A stretch of DNA of 64,000 nt, taken from assembly GCF_014502795.1 (NCBI RefSeq), contig NZ_JACVHF010000006.1:62001-126000 (forward strand), in the 5' to 3' direction. The notes beneath the pieces are model-generated. The model worked only from the letters and a program-made list of their open reading frames with translations, was not told the origin of the DNA and made no database searches. Positions 24,115-31,277 of this stretch are shown in pieces. This stretch comes from Heliobacterium chlorum. Lineage in GTDB: Bacteria; Bacillota; Desulfitobacteriia; Heliobacteriales; Heliobacteriaceae. Numbering within the stretch: position 1 is the stretch's first letter; each line of letters starts with the position of its first letter. The position numbers were made by a program, and so were the translations under genes.

Positions 24115-24738
24115 ATGGAGGAGAGAACCCTGTCCGAGCTTAAAGATCTCATCCTCGCCGCCCAGTCCGGAGACCGTCAAGCCTTCTCGCAACTGGTTGA
24201 GTTATATCAAAGCCGTGTGTATGGTTTGGCCGTCCACCTGACGGGTAACCTAGAGGACGCCAACGACTTGGCACAGGAAGCTTTTATCCGGGCCTATCGG
24301 TATATCGGAAGTTTCCGTCATGAGTCTGAATTTACGACATGGCTTCATCGTATCACAGTGAACACGTGGATCAACATGAGCCGGAAGAGCCGCGGTGTTG
24401 TCGTAGAGTCGCTGGATCAAGACTGGAACGACGATACTAAGGTCAAACGAGAAGTGGCAGCGACGACCGGGGATCCTTTAGAAGAGTTTGAAAACAGCGA
24501 GTTTAAATCGATGGTTCGATCAGCTCTGAAGGAAATGACGGAAGAGCATCGCACTGTTTTGGTCATGCGTGAGCTGTACGGCTACTCTTATGAAGAGATC
24601 GCTGAGGCGACCAATACCTCTTTAGGAACGGTAAAGTCCCGTATCAATCGAGCGAAATCTCAATTTCGCAGTACCATTTCTTCTTTAGCCGGTAAGTTCG
24701 GCATCCATCTACCTGCCGAGTCAAAACAAAGGGGGTGA
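24115..24738 (+). CDS. ECF-type (extracytoplasmic function) RNA polymerase sigma factor
   Basis: This sigma-70 family protein of about 207 residues has only regions 2 and 4, as ECF sigmas do. Region 2 shows LAQEAFIRAYRYIGSFRHESEFTTWLHRI. Region 4 shows MTEEHRTVLVMRELYGYSYEEIAEATNTSLGTVKSRINRAKSQ, a clear helix-turn-helix. The start is uncertain. The ATG at 24115 has a poor ribosome site, while GGAGGAGAG (24118-24126) is ideally placed for an in-frame CTG at 24130 giving L-SELKDLILAAQSGD. The next gene starts 6 nt after its stop and encodes a membrane anti-sigma-like protein, so the pair is probably co-expressed. Its regulon is unknown; neighbouring surface genes are candidates. Confidence 0.9.
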   Translation: MEERTLSELKDLILAAQSGDRQAFSQLVELYQSRVYGLAVHLTGNLEDANDLAQEAFIRAYRYIGSFRHESEFTTWLHRITVNTWINMSRKSRGVVVESLDQDWNDDTKVKREVAATTGDPLEEFENSEFKSMVRSALKEMTEEHRTVLVMRELYGYSYEEIAEATNTSLGTVKSRINRAKSQFRSTISSLAGKFGIHLPAESKQRG

Positions 24739-24744
24739 AGCATC

Positions 24745-25743
24745 ATGAAGAAGGGGCGTAGCGACAACTCAAACATCACCAGTGAATTTGAATTGTGGCG
24801 GCAGGCTGAACTAGCGTTACGTCAGCTTCCGATGGAGATGCAACCACCTGTTGGTTTTGCCAGCCGGGTGATGGAGCGGATAGACCAAGAACCCCTTTCA
24901 TCTGTTAATTCTCCAGCGCATTCGATTTCCATTTCAGCAGTTCGACGCTGGTTGCCGTCCGTTGCTGTTCTTTTATTAACACTTGGCGTTGGCGGCGGAG
25001 CTTATGTGGCAATGGATAATTCCACTTCGCTCGTGCCTGCCGAGAAAATCGCCATACATGACCCCGCCTATACGGCTGGACAGACCGAAACGAATCATCC
25101 TTCATCCCCTCCACCTTCAAACGTCTTACCGAATGAATCTACAGTAAATGATCATCCTCCATCTACGGAGAAGTCCAATCCTAATTCTTCGGCAAACCAG
25201 ACAACGGTCACAGATCGTACTACTACAACGCCCCCGCCTAGTTCGACATCGTCTTCTTCCCGCGTAAGCGGTGAAAAGACGGGCGAATCGCAAGTTACCC
25301 TGCTAAGCAAGCCGATGGTTATCAATCGAACCCTGCTACGCTACCGGGTTAACGCTCTTGATGCAAGTGCGGATAAAATCAAACAAACAGCACAGCTTTT
25401 CAATGGTACTTTCAGCAGCTTAGGTCTTCAAGAATCAGAAGGGATTAAGGTTCAAAATATCATCGTAAAAGTTTCTCCAGAACGAGCTAAAGAATTTATC
25501 AGTACTATCCAACCAGGCCCATTGTTGGAGAACAAAAACGATAGTCAAGACGCAACGAATCAGTATCAAGATATGTTGAATCAACTAAACTTCCTCAAAG
25601 GCCAAATGGCTTCAACACCTTCAGATCAGCAAGCTGTTGTTAGCTCCAAGATTCAAAGTTTGGAACGTCAGCTAACCGTTATTTCACAGGATTCGGCCTT
25701 ACAAACGATTGTTATCTGGCTAGAAACAGAGAGTGGACAGTGA
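24745..25743 (+). CDS. Membrane-anchored anti-sigma-like protein with DUF4349-like extracytoplasmic region
   Basis: This 332-residue single-pass protein has a cytosolic segment 1-67 (FELWRQAELALRQLPMEM), which probably contacts the sigma factor and lacks a zinc-binding HxxxCxxC. One transmembrane helix lies at about 68-90 (WLPSVAVLLLTLGVGGGAYVAM), followed by a Ser/Thr/Pro-rich linker at about 105-180. The C-terminal domain of about 150 residues has LLRYRVNALDASADKI and the coiled-coil QYQDMLNQLNFLKGQM and SKIQSLERQL, resembling DUF4349. Location right after an ECF sigma gene and membrane topology point to an anti-sigma factor sensing the envelope. The ATG has GGGGGTGAAG upstream. The last codons lie inside a 34-bp palindrome shared with the convergent gene. 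Confidence 0.75.
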   Translation: MKKGRSDNSNITSEFELWRQAELALRQLPMEMQPPVGFASRVMERIDQEPLSSVNSPAHSISISAVRRWLPSVAVLLLTLGVGGGAYVAMDNSTSLVPAEKIAIHDPAYTAGQTETNHPSSPPPSNVLPNESTVNDHPPSTEKSNPNSSANQTTVTDRTTTTPPPSSTSSSSRVSGEKTGESQVTLLSKPMVINRTLLRYRVNALDASADKIKQTAQLFNGTFSSLGLQESEGIKVQNIIVKVSPERAKEFISTIQPGPLLENKNDSQDATNQYQDMLNQLNFLKGQMASTPSDQQAVVSSKIQSLERQLTVISQDSALQTIVIWLETESGQ

Positions 25744-25761
25744 TATCACTGTCCACTCTCT
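25728..25761. terminator. 34-bp perfect palindrome containing both convergent stop codons
   Basis: The centre is GTGATATCAC and the two 17-nt arms are exact reverse complements. The TGA of the anti-sigma-like gene (25741-25743) and the TGA of the subtilase (25748-25746) both lie within it. On the plus strand it is followed by TCTTTTTGA, fitting a bidirectional terminator. Confidence 0.8.
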
Positions 25762-28700
25762 TCTTTTTGATAGTGTTCTATTGCTTGAATTACTTGTTGT
25801 AGTAGAACTACAGCCATCGCCCGGGTTGCTGGATGCTCTGCTTGGTATCCTTCCGGCCCAAATTCTCCTTCTATCCAACTGGGCCAGTAACGAGGGGGTA
25901 TATCCGATTTAGACATCTTTGATTGCGCGATTTGAATCAATTCAGATTGGGATAACTCGCTCATCCCTGTCGCTTTTTCATAGTCTTCCATGCCGAATAG
26001 ACGCGAGAACATGACATTGAAATCTTGTCTTCGAATCGACCTATCCGGTTGGAAGGTTCCATCGGGGTAGCCTCGAATCAGACCCATGCGCCGGGTCTTG
26101 TTGAGTGCCTCTTCCGCCCAGTGTCCGGAAACGTCTTTAAAACTATAATCTCTCCCGGCCGGAATCGCCAGATATCGTCCGGTGACTTGCCCCGATAGCG
26201 AAGCCGCAACGATTTGAAATCCTGTCTCGCCTAGCCGAGGTTCTGCAGCCCATGCATAATAGCCGTCAGGCTGAACAGGGACATGAATCTTTTCGTTCCC
26301 TAAGCTGGGGTAAATCCAGATGTCTTTGCCATTTGTTTTTCCTAGGATCAACAACTTCTGATCCATCGGAAGAACGGACGCCGTTAGAGAAGGCTTTTCG
26401 TTCGGCTTTTGAAGTGTATTTTTTATGGAGAGAGATGCAGCATACCGTTGATTCGTATCGGCTTTTTCAAAGACAGGCACCCACTCGACGGTTTGGCCTG
26501 GATGAAGCCATTCTGCTGGGATGGGCAGTCCGTCATAATTGAGAGATGTCAGGGAAAAAAGCCGGATATGTACGTTTTGATCCGTCAAGATTTCTTTTTT
26601 CGATAGATCGACGCGCTGAATCAAACCCACAGAAACAGGATCGGTTTCCACAACTCGCACATTCTGAATCCGGTTGTCCAGACCAAGGGTGATCCATGCC
26701 CAGCCTCCTATTGGAATCGCCGACATTTCTACAGGCATATTCCATCGTTGAATCGCAGCTCCAGGATTCAGTAGAGAACGATGCAAACGTTGAAACTGAT
26801 CGGCAAAGTATACCTGTCCGTCTTTGGCCGAAACATAGATGATTTTTCCCCACAACGCCCGTTCTGTCGCTATGACTCCGTAGGCTTTGTATTCCCGCGA
26901 TAGAAGATTTGCTTGAACATAGTCCCCCATGCGCAGATCTTTTAATTCTATCTCTTCCCCATCTCGGCGAATTGTAGATCCCGGCATCACAGAGATCGTT
27001 CCGAATCCCTCGATGTTGAATTCTCGGTTTTGATTGGTTTTGGTAACGAGCCCTTGAACCACCGTTCGGAGAACTTGAATATTTGTCACTTCAAAGGTCT
27101 GGGGATCGATGGTAAGTCGCAAATCACTGCCTGGAAGGATTGAATCGGAAAGGCGATTGCCAAAGATGGGTCCGGGTACATCCGCCTCTCCGAGTGTTTC
27201 GTTGATGATTTCCACAGGAGTGTCGGCGCGAGCCCGATAAACTTTCTTCTGTCCGATCAGTGTCAGTTGTTCTTTTTGGCTCAACCATTCTTCCAGTTTT
27301 CCATCCACTCTAGTATACGCAGCTTCAATCTTCATGGCTTTCTGGCTCGGTGGGTGCAACCATACGAGAGTACTGGAACCCTTTGCATCCGTAGGCCACA
27401 AAGGGCTCGTCTTACCATTCACCTGAATAGAAGCTTTGGGATCGATGGAATATCCCTGAAAGAGCGAATCGTTCCGCCTAGGAACAAGTACGTTTTTTCC
27501 CCCGATAGAGGCTACATCGGCACCCTGTAAACGGACAGCTCGAGCAATTCCGTATCTATTTTGAGGTCCGTCATATACCTGGGCGCCTACAGGTATAAGG
27601 CCGGTAGTGTTTTTCGCTAGACTATCATTGAACACGATTCGAAGGGGCTTATCATCTTGGTTTTTCGCTGAATAGGTCACGACGGGTTCTTCGACAAGCG
27701 GTTGTCCCATCACCAGGGCGAATCGCTGATGAGGCACCGTGATCGATGACCCGGTTACGGTAATCCGGTACCGTCCCGAAACCGGATGAGGAATGATGAC
27801 TTGTTCAACGTTGTTTTTATGATCACCGTTCTTCATTCCCATATGAGCATTCCCGGTGTACAGAACTCCATCAGGCCCAGTAACTGTTAAGTCGAGATCG
27901 TTAACTAATTCCCCGCTGTCCTTTACGGGATCGATCCAGCTTAAGGTGACTTTTACGGGGGCACTTTCTGTCCACGGCTTAACGTCGAATGTCTTCGTTT
28001 CCCCATTTGTAATTTCGGAGTCGTTATCGACATAGGTAAAACTCTTTTCTCGAAGTGCGAGAATCGTCCGTCCTACATCCAGGATTCCGAAGCCTTCACT
28101 GTTCGGCTGACTATTGGTTTCGTTGTTCTGTCCCATGCTTTCCGCTTGGCTTCGAGCTCCGTTAATCAGGGCTGCCTTCAGCAATGCGGAGGATGGCATC
28201 GGGTAATCTTCCTCCCTGAAATACTGTCGAAGTAACGCTGCCGCACCTCCGGCGGTGGCTGCAGCCATGCTTGTTCCTTGCATCCTTTGATATAGATGAG
28301 CTTCATCGTCAGCCATACCAGGCACACGCGGGGCCGTTGAAACGATGCCTACTCCCGGTGCTGTTAAATCCGGCTTTATTCGGCCGTCCGCAGTTGGTCC
28401 CCGGCTTGATAGTTCAGCGATTTGCTGAGGTTCTGTTGTTAAAAGAGAACCTGCGGGGCGAACGCTCGATGAGGCGCCGACGACTAATGCGTTTTTGCTG
28501 TTGGCTTCACAGGTCAGAGAGTTCGGTTGCGGTCCGCCGTTGCCAGCTCCAAATATCACTAAGAGATCGGTATATCTATTTAAAAACCGATCTGTCTCTC
28601 GTGCAATTCGGTTATATTTATTGCCCGGCGTCCCCCATCCGTCCACATGAATATGTGCGTTTGCCTTATAGGCTGGTTCATAGAGCCGGCTCACATCTTC

Positions 28701-29195
28701 TGGAGGTGATACTTGCCCTTGCGAATCGATAATTCCTTGAATATATAAACTGGCTTCCGGCGCCATCCCCTTGTATTTTCCTTGAGATGCGGCGCCGGTT
28801 CCTGCGATTATCCCTGCCATGTGCGTACCGTGCCCGGTCGTATCTTCTGTCGGTCCATAAGCCCAAGATTTTAGATTTAGCACTTTGGGAAAGCGACCCG
28901 GTTTATTTTGAAAATCCGGGTGTAAGTGGTTGATATCTCCACTGTCTAACCCACTATCGGCGATAGCGATGACTTCACCTTGTCCTTGTATTCCTGTCGA
29001 ATGTACCACTTCGGGAACGGCGACTAATGAAGCGCCGATAATGTCTCGCGTACGATCGTTCAGCAGGGTTGGGTGACCCTGATCGAAATCAATAGCCTTT
29101 CCTTCTGTGAAAGGCATCATCGGCGTTACGCCTGAGAGAATAGCACCCACAAGCGTTACGCTTAAAAACCTATACTTAATTTTCCTTATATCCAT
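25746..29195 (-). CDS. SLH-domain subtilisin-like serine protease (S8 family)
   Basis: This is a roughly 1149-residue secreted protease. Signal peptide at about 1-33, then the S8 domain almost at once: Asp80 (IADSGLD), His122 (GHGTHMAGIIAGTG), Ser309 (GTSMAAATAGGAAALL). There is no recognisable propeptide. A C-terminal PPC/P-type beta domain follows (VKVTLSWIDP, NDLDLTVTGPDG), then about 500 residues of beta-rich sequence of unclear family. Near the C-terminus is one SLH motif (FKDVSGHWAEEALNKTRRMGL, with RGYPDGTFQPDRSIRRQDF after it) that could bind pyruvylated wall polymer. The ATG at 29195 has GGGAG 9 nt upstream. It follows tagA and csaB on the same strand and converges on the ECF/anti-sigma genes. 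It might cut surface proteins or the anti-sigma ectodomain, which is speculation. Confidence 0.9.
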   Translation of the reverse strand: MDIRKIKYRFLSVTLVGAILSGVTPMMPFTEGKAIDFDQGHPTLLNDRTRDIIGASLVAVPEVVHSTGIQGQGEVIAIADSGLDSGDINHLHPDFQNKPGRFPKVLNLKSWAYGPTEDTTGHGTHMAGIIAGTGAASQGKYKGMAPEASLYIQGIIDSQGQVSPPEDVSRLYEPAYKANAHIHVDGWGTPGNKYNRIARETDRFLNRYTDLLVIFGAGNGGPQPNSLTCEANSKNALVVGASSSVRPAGSLLTTEPQQIAELSSRGPTADGRIKPDLTAPGVGIVSTAPRVPGMADDEAHLYQRMQGTSMAAATAGGAAALLRQYFREEDYPMPSSALLKAALINGARSQAESMGQNNETNSQPNSEGFGILDVGRTILALREKSFTYVDNDSEITNGETKTFDVKPWTESAPVKVTLSWIDPVKDSGELVNDLDLTVTGPDGVLYTGNAHMGMKNGDHKNNVEQVIIPHPVSGRYRITVTGSSITVPHQRFALVMGQPLVEEPVVTYSAKNQDDKPLRIVFNDSLAKNTTGLIPVGAQVYDGPQNRYGIARAVRLQGADVASIGGKNVLVPRRNDSLFQGYSIDPKASIQVNGKTSPLWPTDAKGSSTLVWLHPPSQKAMKIEAAYTRVDGKLEEWLSQKEQLTLIGQKKVYRARADTPVEIINETLGEADVPGPIFGNRLSDSILPGSDLRLTIDPQTFEVTNIQVLRTVVQGLVTKTNQNREFNIEGFGTISVMPGSTIRRDGEEIELKDLRMGDYVQANLLSREYKAYGVIATERALWGKIIYVSAKDGQVYFADQFQRLHRSLLNPGAAIQRWNMPVEMSAIPIGGWAWITLGLDNRIQNVRVVETDPVSVGLIQRVDLSKKEILTDQNVHIRLFSLTSLNYDGLPIPAEWLHPGQTVEWVPVFEKADTNQRYAASLSIKNTLQKPNEKPSLTASVLPMDQKLLILGKTNGKDIWIYPSLGNEKIHVPVQPDGYYAWAAEPRLGETGFQIVAASLSGQVTGRYLAIPAGRDYSFKDVSGHWAEEALNKTRRMGLIRGYPDGTFQPDRSIRRQDFNVMFSRLFGMEDYEKATGMSELSQSELIQIAQSKMSKSDIPPRYWPSWIEGEFGPEGYQAEHPATRAMAVVLLQQVIQAIEHYQKEESGQ

Positions 29196-29235
29196 ATAAG
29201 ACATCTCCCAAACAGGGATGGGTATAATGCTGTGT

Positions 29236-30033
29236 TTATTTCCCCCCCCGATTTGACTGACGCAAAACTTGCCAAGCGAAGATCGGTAAATTTAATTGTC
29301 TCTTTATACGGGAAGGTTGAGTCAGTAAACGGTAAAGCCATTCTATATGCAACTGTTGACACCATGCTGGAGCCCTCTGCACAGTTCCTGCAAAGACATC
29401 CATGCTTCCACCTATACCCATAGCTAGTAAATCGGGCAACGGTGTTCGCTGTAGATACATTTTTATCCACTTTTCTTGCCGGGGAGCACCTAGCCCGACA
29501 AAAAGCAAGCGGGGCTTGGCTGCCGCGATTTGCATGTCAAGCTCCGCCTGTTGCAATTCGTTAAAATAGCCGTGAGCCGTTCCTACCACTTGTAGTCCTG
29601 GATAGAGACGCTTAAGGCGTACTGCAGCTTCTTCAGCTACAGAAGGGATAGTCGGTTGCGTACCGGACGCCGCCTTTTCAGGCGCTCCACCTAAAAAGAA
29701 GCAAGGCCATCCTTTTTGCGCAGCCCTAGCTAAGATATTTGACATGAGATCGATGCCGGTCACTCGTTCAGGTACCGGCGTGCCCACACGGGAAGCTGCC
29801 CAGACAACTCCGATCCCGTCTGCTGTCACTAATGATGCCTGTTCTATGATTTGGTTTAACTCGCTGTCTTGAAGTGCCGAGTACAGGATTTCCGGGTTTG
29901 CTGTTACGACTTGGTGGTTCCCGCCTTTTTCAACGAGATTCTCCACTTTTGCTAAGGCCGATGACATGTCCAGCACATCAACAGGAGATCCGAGTATATA
30001 GACTTTTTGGGGTTGATTCTCTTGTCGATTCAC
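29236..30033 (-). CDS. tagA: WecG/TagA/CpsF family glycosyltransferase (N-acetylmannosaminyltransferase-like)
   Basis: This 265-residue GT26 enzyme transfers ManNAc (TagA) or a related sugar to undecaprenyl-PP-GlcNAc, completing the linkage disaccharide. Diagnostic motifs: VVTANPEILYSALQD with the catalytic-region Asp shortly after (VTADGIGVVWAA), RVTGIDLM, CFFLGGAPE, and VGLGAPRQEKWI. Length and order match TagA. The GTG start at 30033 overlaps the TGA of csaB by 4 nt (GTGA), so translation is coupled and the two form an operon. With tagO at the left edge and mnaA at the right edge of the window all three linkage-unit steps are encoded here. Confidence 0.9.
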   Translation of the reverse strand: MNRQENQPQKVYILGSPVDVLDMSSALAKVENLVEKGGNHQVVTANPEILYSALQDSELNQIIEQASLVTADGIGVVWAASRVGTPVPERVTGIDLMSNILARAAQKGWPCFFLGGAPEKAASGTQPTIPSVAEEAAVRLKRLYPGLQVVGTAHGYFNELQQAELDMQIAAAKPRLLFVGLGAPRQEKWIKMYLQRTPLPDLLAMGIGGSMDVFAGTVQRAPAWCQQLHIEWLYRLLTQPSRIKRQLNLPIFAWQVLRQSNRGGK

Positions 30034-31139
30034 GCACGATCCATCCCATGATTGTTTTTTTCGGAAAATGCTTCTCCCGATTGCAATAGTTCCAGCGCTA
30101 ACACCGCATTTCTTTCAGAACGCACTCGCATTTGCTCTGCCCATCGGCGAGATTTTTCTCGTTCAGCATCATGATTGGCTAGAATCCGCTTCACTTCACC
30201 GATTAAAGCATGCGGGTTTAATGGCACTCCGTCTCCGAAGGAGGGAAGCTCAATCTCCCGCAGAAAGTCTCTCACCTTGGGATCGTACGCGATGCCCACA
30301 ACGGGGACACCCTGCATGGTCCCAAAAATCAGGGCATGTAACCGTACTCCGATGAGTAAGTCAGCATCACCAATCACATCAATGGCTTGTTCAAAGTCCG
30401 AAGCCGTCGTATTTACTGTTGCCTGTGGATGAGACAACTGTTGCACTAGTTTTATACTGTACTCTGTGTCTTCGTGGACATGCATAGGTAAGAAACTGAT
30501 TTTCCAACCTTCAGCGAGTAAAAATTTTGCAACTTCGAGAATTGAGATTTCCATTTCCGAAAAGGACGGCCAACGTCGAACACAAAAAACCGCTTGTTTG
30601 TGTTCTTTCGCACTTGCCTCGGTTTTGCCTTGGTAAAGGGCAAAGACGGGATCGGCGGTTACATACAAAGGAGGTCGATTGACCCCCCACTCCTTTAATC
30701 GTCCCTTGGAATGAGAGTCTCGTAGTGTGATAAGTTGAACCATATTGGCTATTTTTTTAATAAGGTATTTTCCAAAGGATCTACGCACCGGCCCTATCCC
30801 TTGTGCATAGAACATCACTTTTCGTCCAAGCAGCTTTGCAATTAATACGACTAGCAAATAGTAAGGGATGGTCAATAACCCTGTCACATCCTGTAATAGG
30901 CTCCCTCCTCCGCTGATGACGAGATCAGCCTGAGAAAGAGCCACGAGGACCGTAACCGGATTATAGCGGTATACGGCCTCTACTTGGTGCAATCGCCGAG
31001 TTACCGCCGGGTTTCCGGATAGGACGACGATATGCACCTCGGGACGTAAACGTCGCAAGGTTAGGACCATAGCTTTTAGCAATGCTTCATCACCAGCATT
31101 GTCATATCCGAAATAACCGGAAAGCACAATCGTCGCCAC
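30030..31139 (-). CDS. csaB: Polysaccharide pyruvyl transferase CsaB
   Basis: This 369-residue enzyme moves pyruvate from phosphoenolpyruvate onto the secondary cell-wall polymer, making the ketal that SLH domains recognise. The N-terminal glycine motif is SGYFGYDNAGDEALLKAM. Further family blocks are DLVISGGGSLLQDVTG, MFYAQGIGPV, LITLRDSHSKGRLKEWGV and LLIGVRLHALIFGTMQGVPVVGIAYDPKV. I chose the GTG at 31139 because GGGGGAAGGG sits about 5 nt upstream and the start at 31169 would lie almost at the predicted transcription start. It heads an operon with tagA. Its presence explains how the four SLH proteins in this window can be held on the wall. Confidence 0.93.
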   Translation of the reverse strand: MATIVLSGYFGYDNAGDEALLKAMVLTLRRLRPEVHIVVLSGNPAVTRRLHQVEAVYRYNPVTVLVALSQADLVISGGGSLLQDVTGLLTIPYYLLVVLIAKLLGRKVMFYAQGIGPVRRSFGKYLIKKIANMVQLITLRDSHSKGRLKEWGVNRPPLYVTADPVFALYQGKTEASAKEHKQAVFCVRRWPSFSEMEISILEVAKFLLAEGWKISFLPMHVHEDTEYSIKLVQQLSHPQATVNTTASDFEQAIDVIGDADLLIGVRLHALIFGTMQGVPVVGIAYDPKVRDFLREIELPSFGDGVPLNPHALIGEVKRILANHDAEREKSRRWAEQMRVRSERNAVLALELLQSGEAFSEKNNHGMDRA

Positions 31140-31179
31140 GAAATCCCTTCCCCCGGCCACTAGAGCCAAATCTAGCCGT

Positions 31180-31209
31180 ATTTTAACACGATTGGTCTCT
31201 GGTTGCCAA
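31180..31209 (-). promoter_or_regulatory. Sigma-A-type promoter of csaB-tagA
   Basis: On the minus strand -35 TTGGCA (31209-31204), an 18-nt spacer and -10 TAAAAT (31185-31180) lie about 40 nt before the chosen GTG of csaB. Each hexamer matches the consensus at five of six bases. Confidence 0.7.
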
Positions 31210-31230
31210 CAAAGCTTCTTGAACTTGTCC

Positions 31231-31268
31231 CCAGAATGTCGAATTTGTTGCTTTCGACTCCCCTCTGG
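31231..31268. other. Stem-loop between the SLH operon and csaB
   Basis: Nested arms CCAGA/TCTGG and GTCGAA/TTCGAC form an interrupted stem 10 nt past the stop of the SLH gene. The T-run lies on the plus-strand side (CTGGTTTTGT), so it is not a textbook terminator for the minus-strand operon, though it may still stabilise or end that transcript. Confidence 0.35.
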
Positions 31269-31277
31269 TTTTGTATA

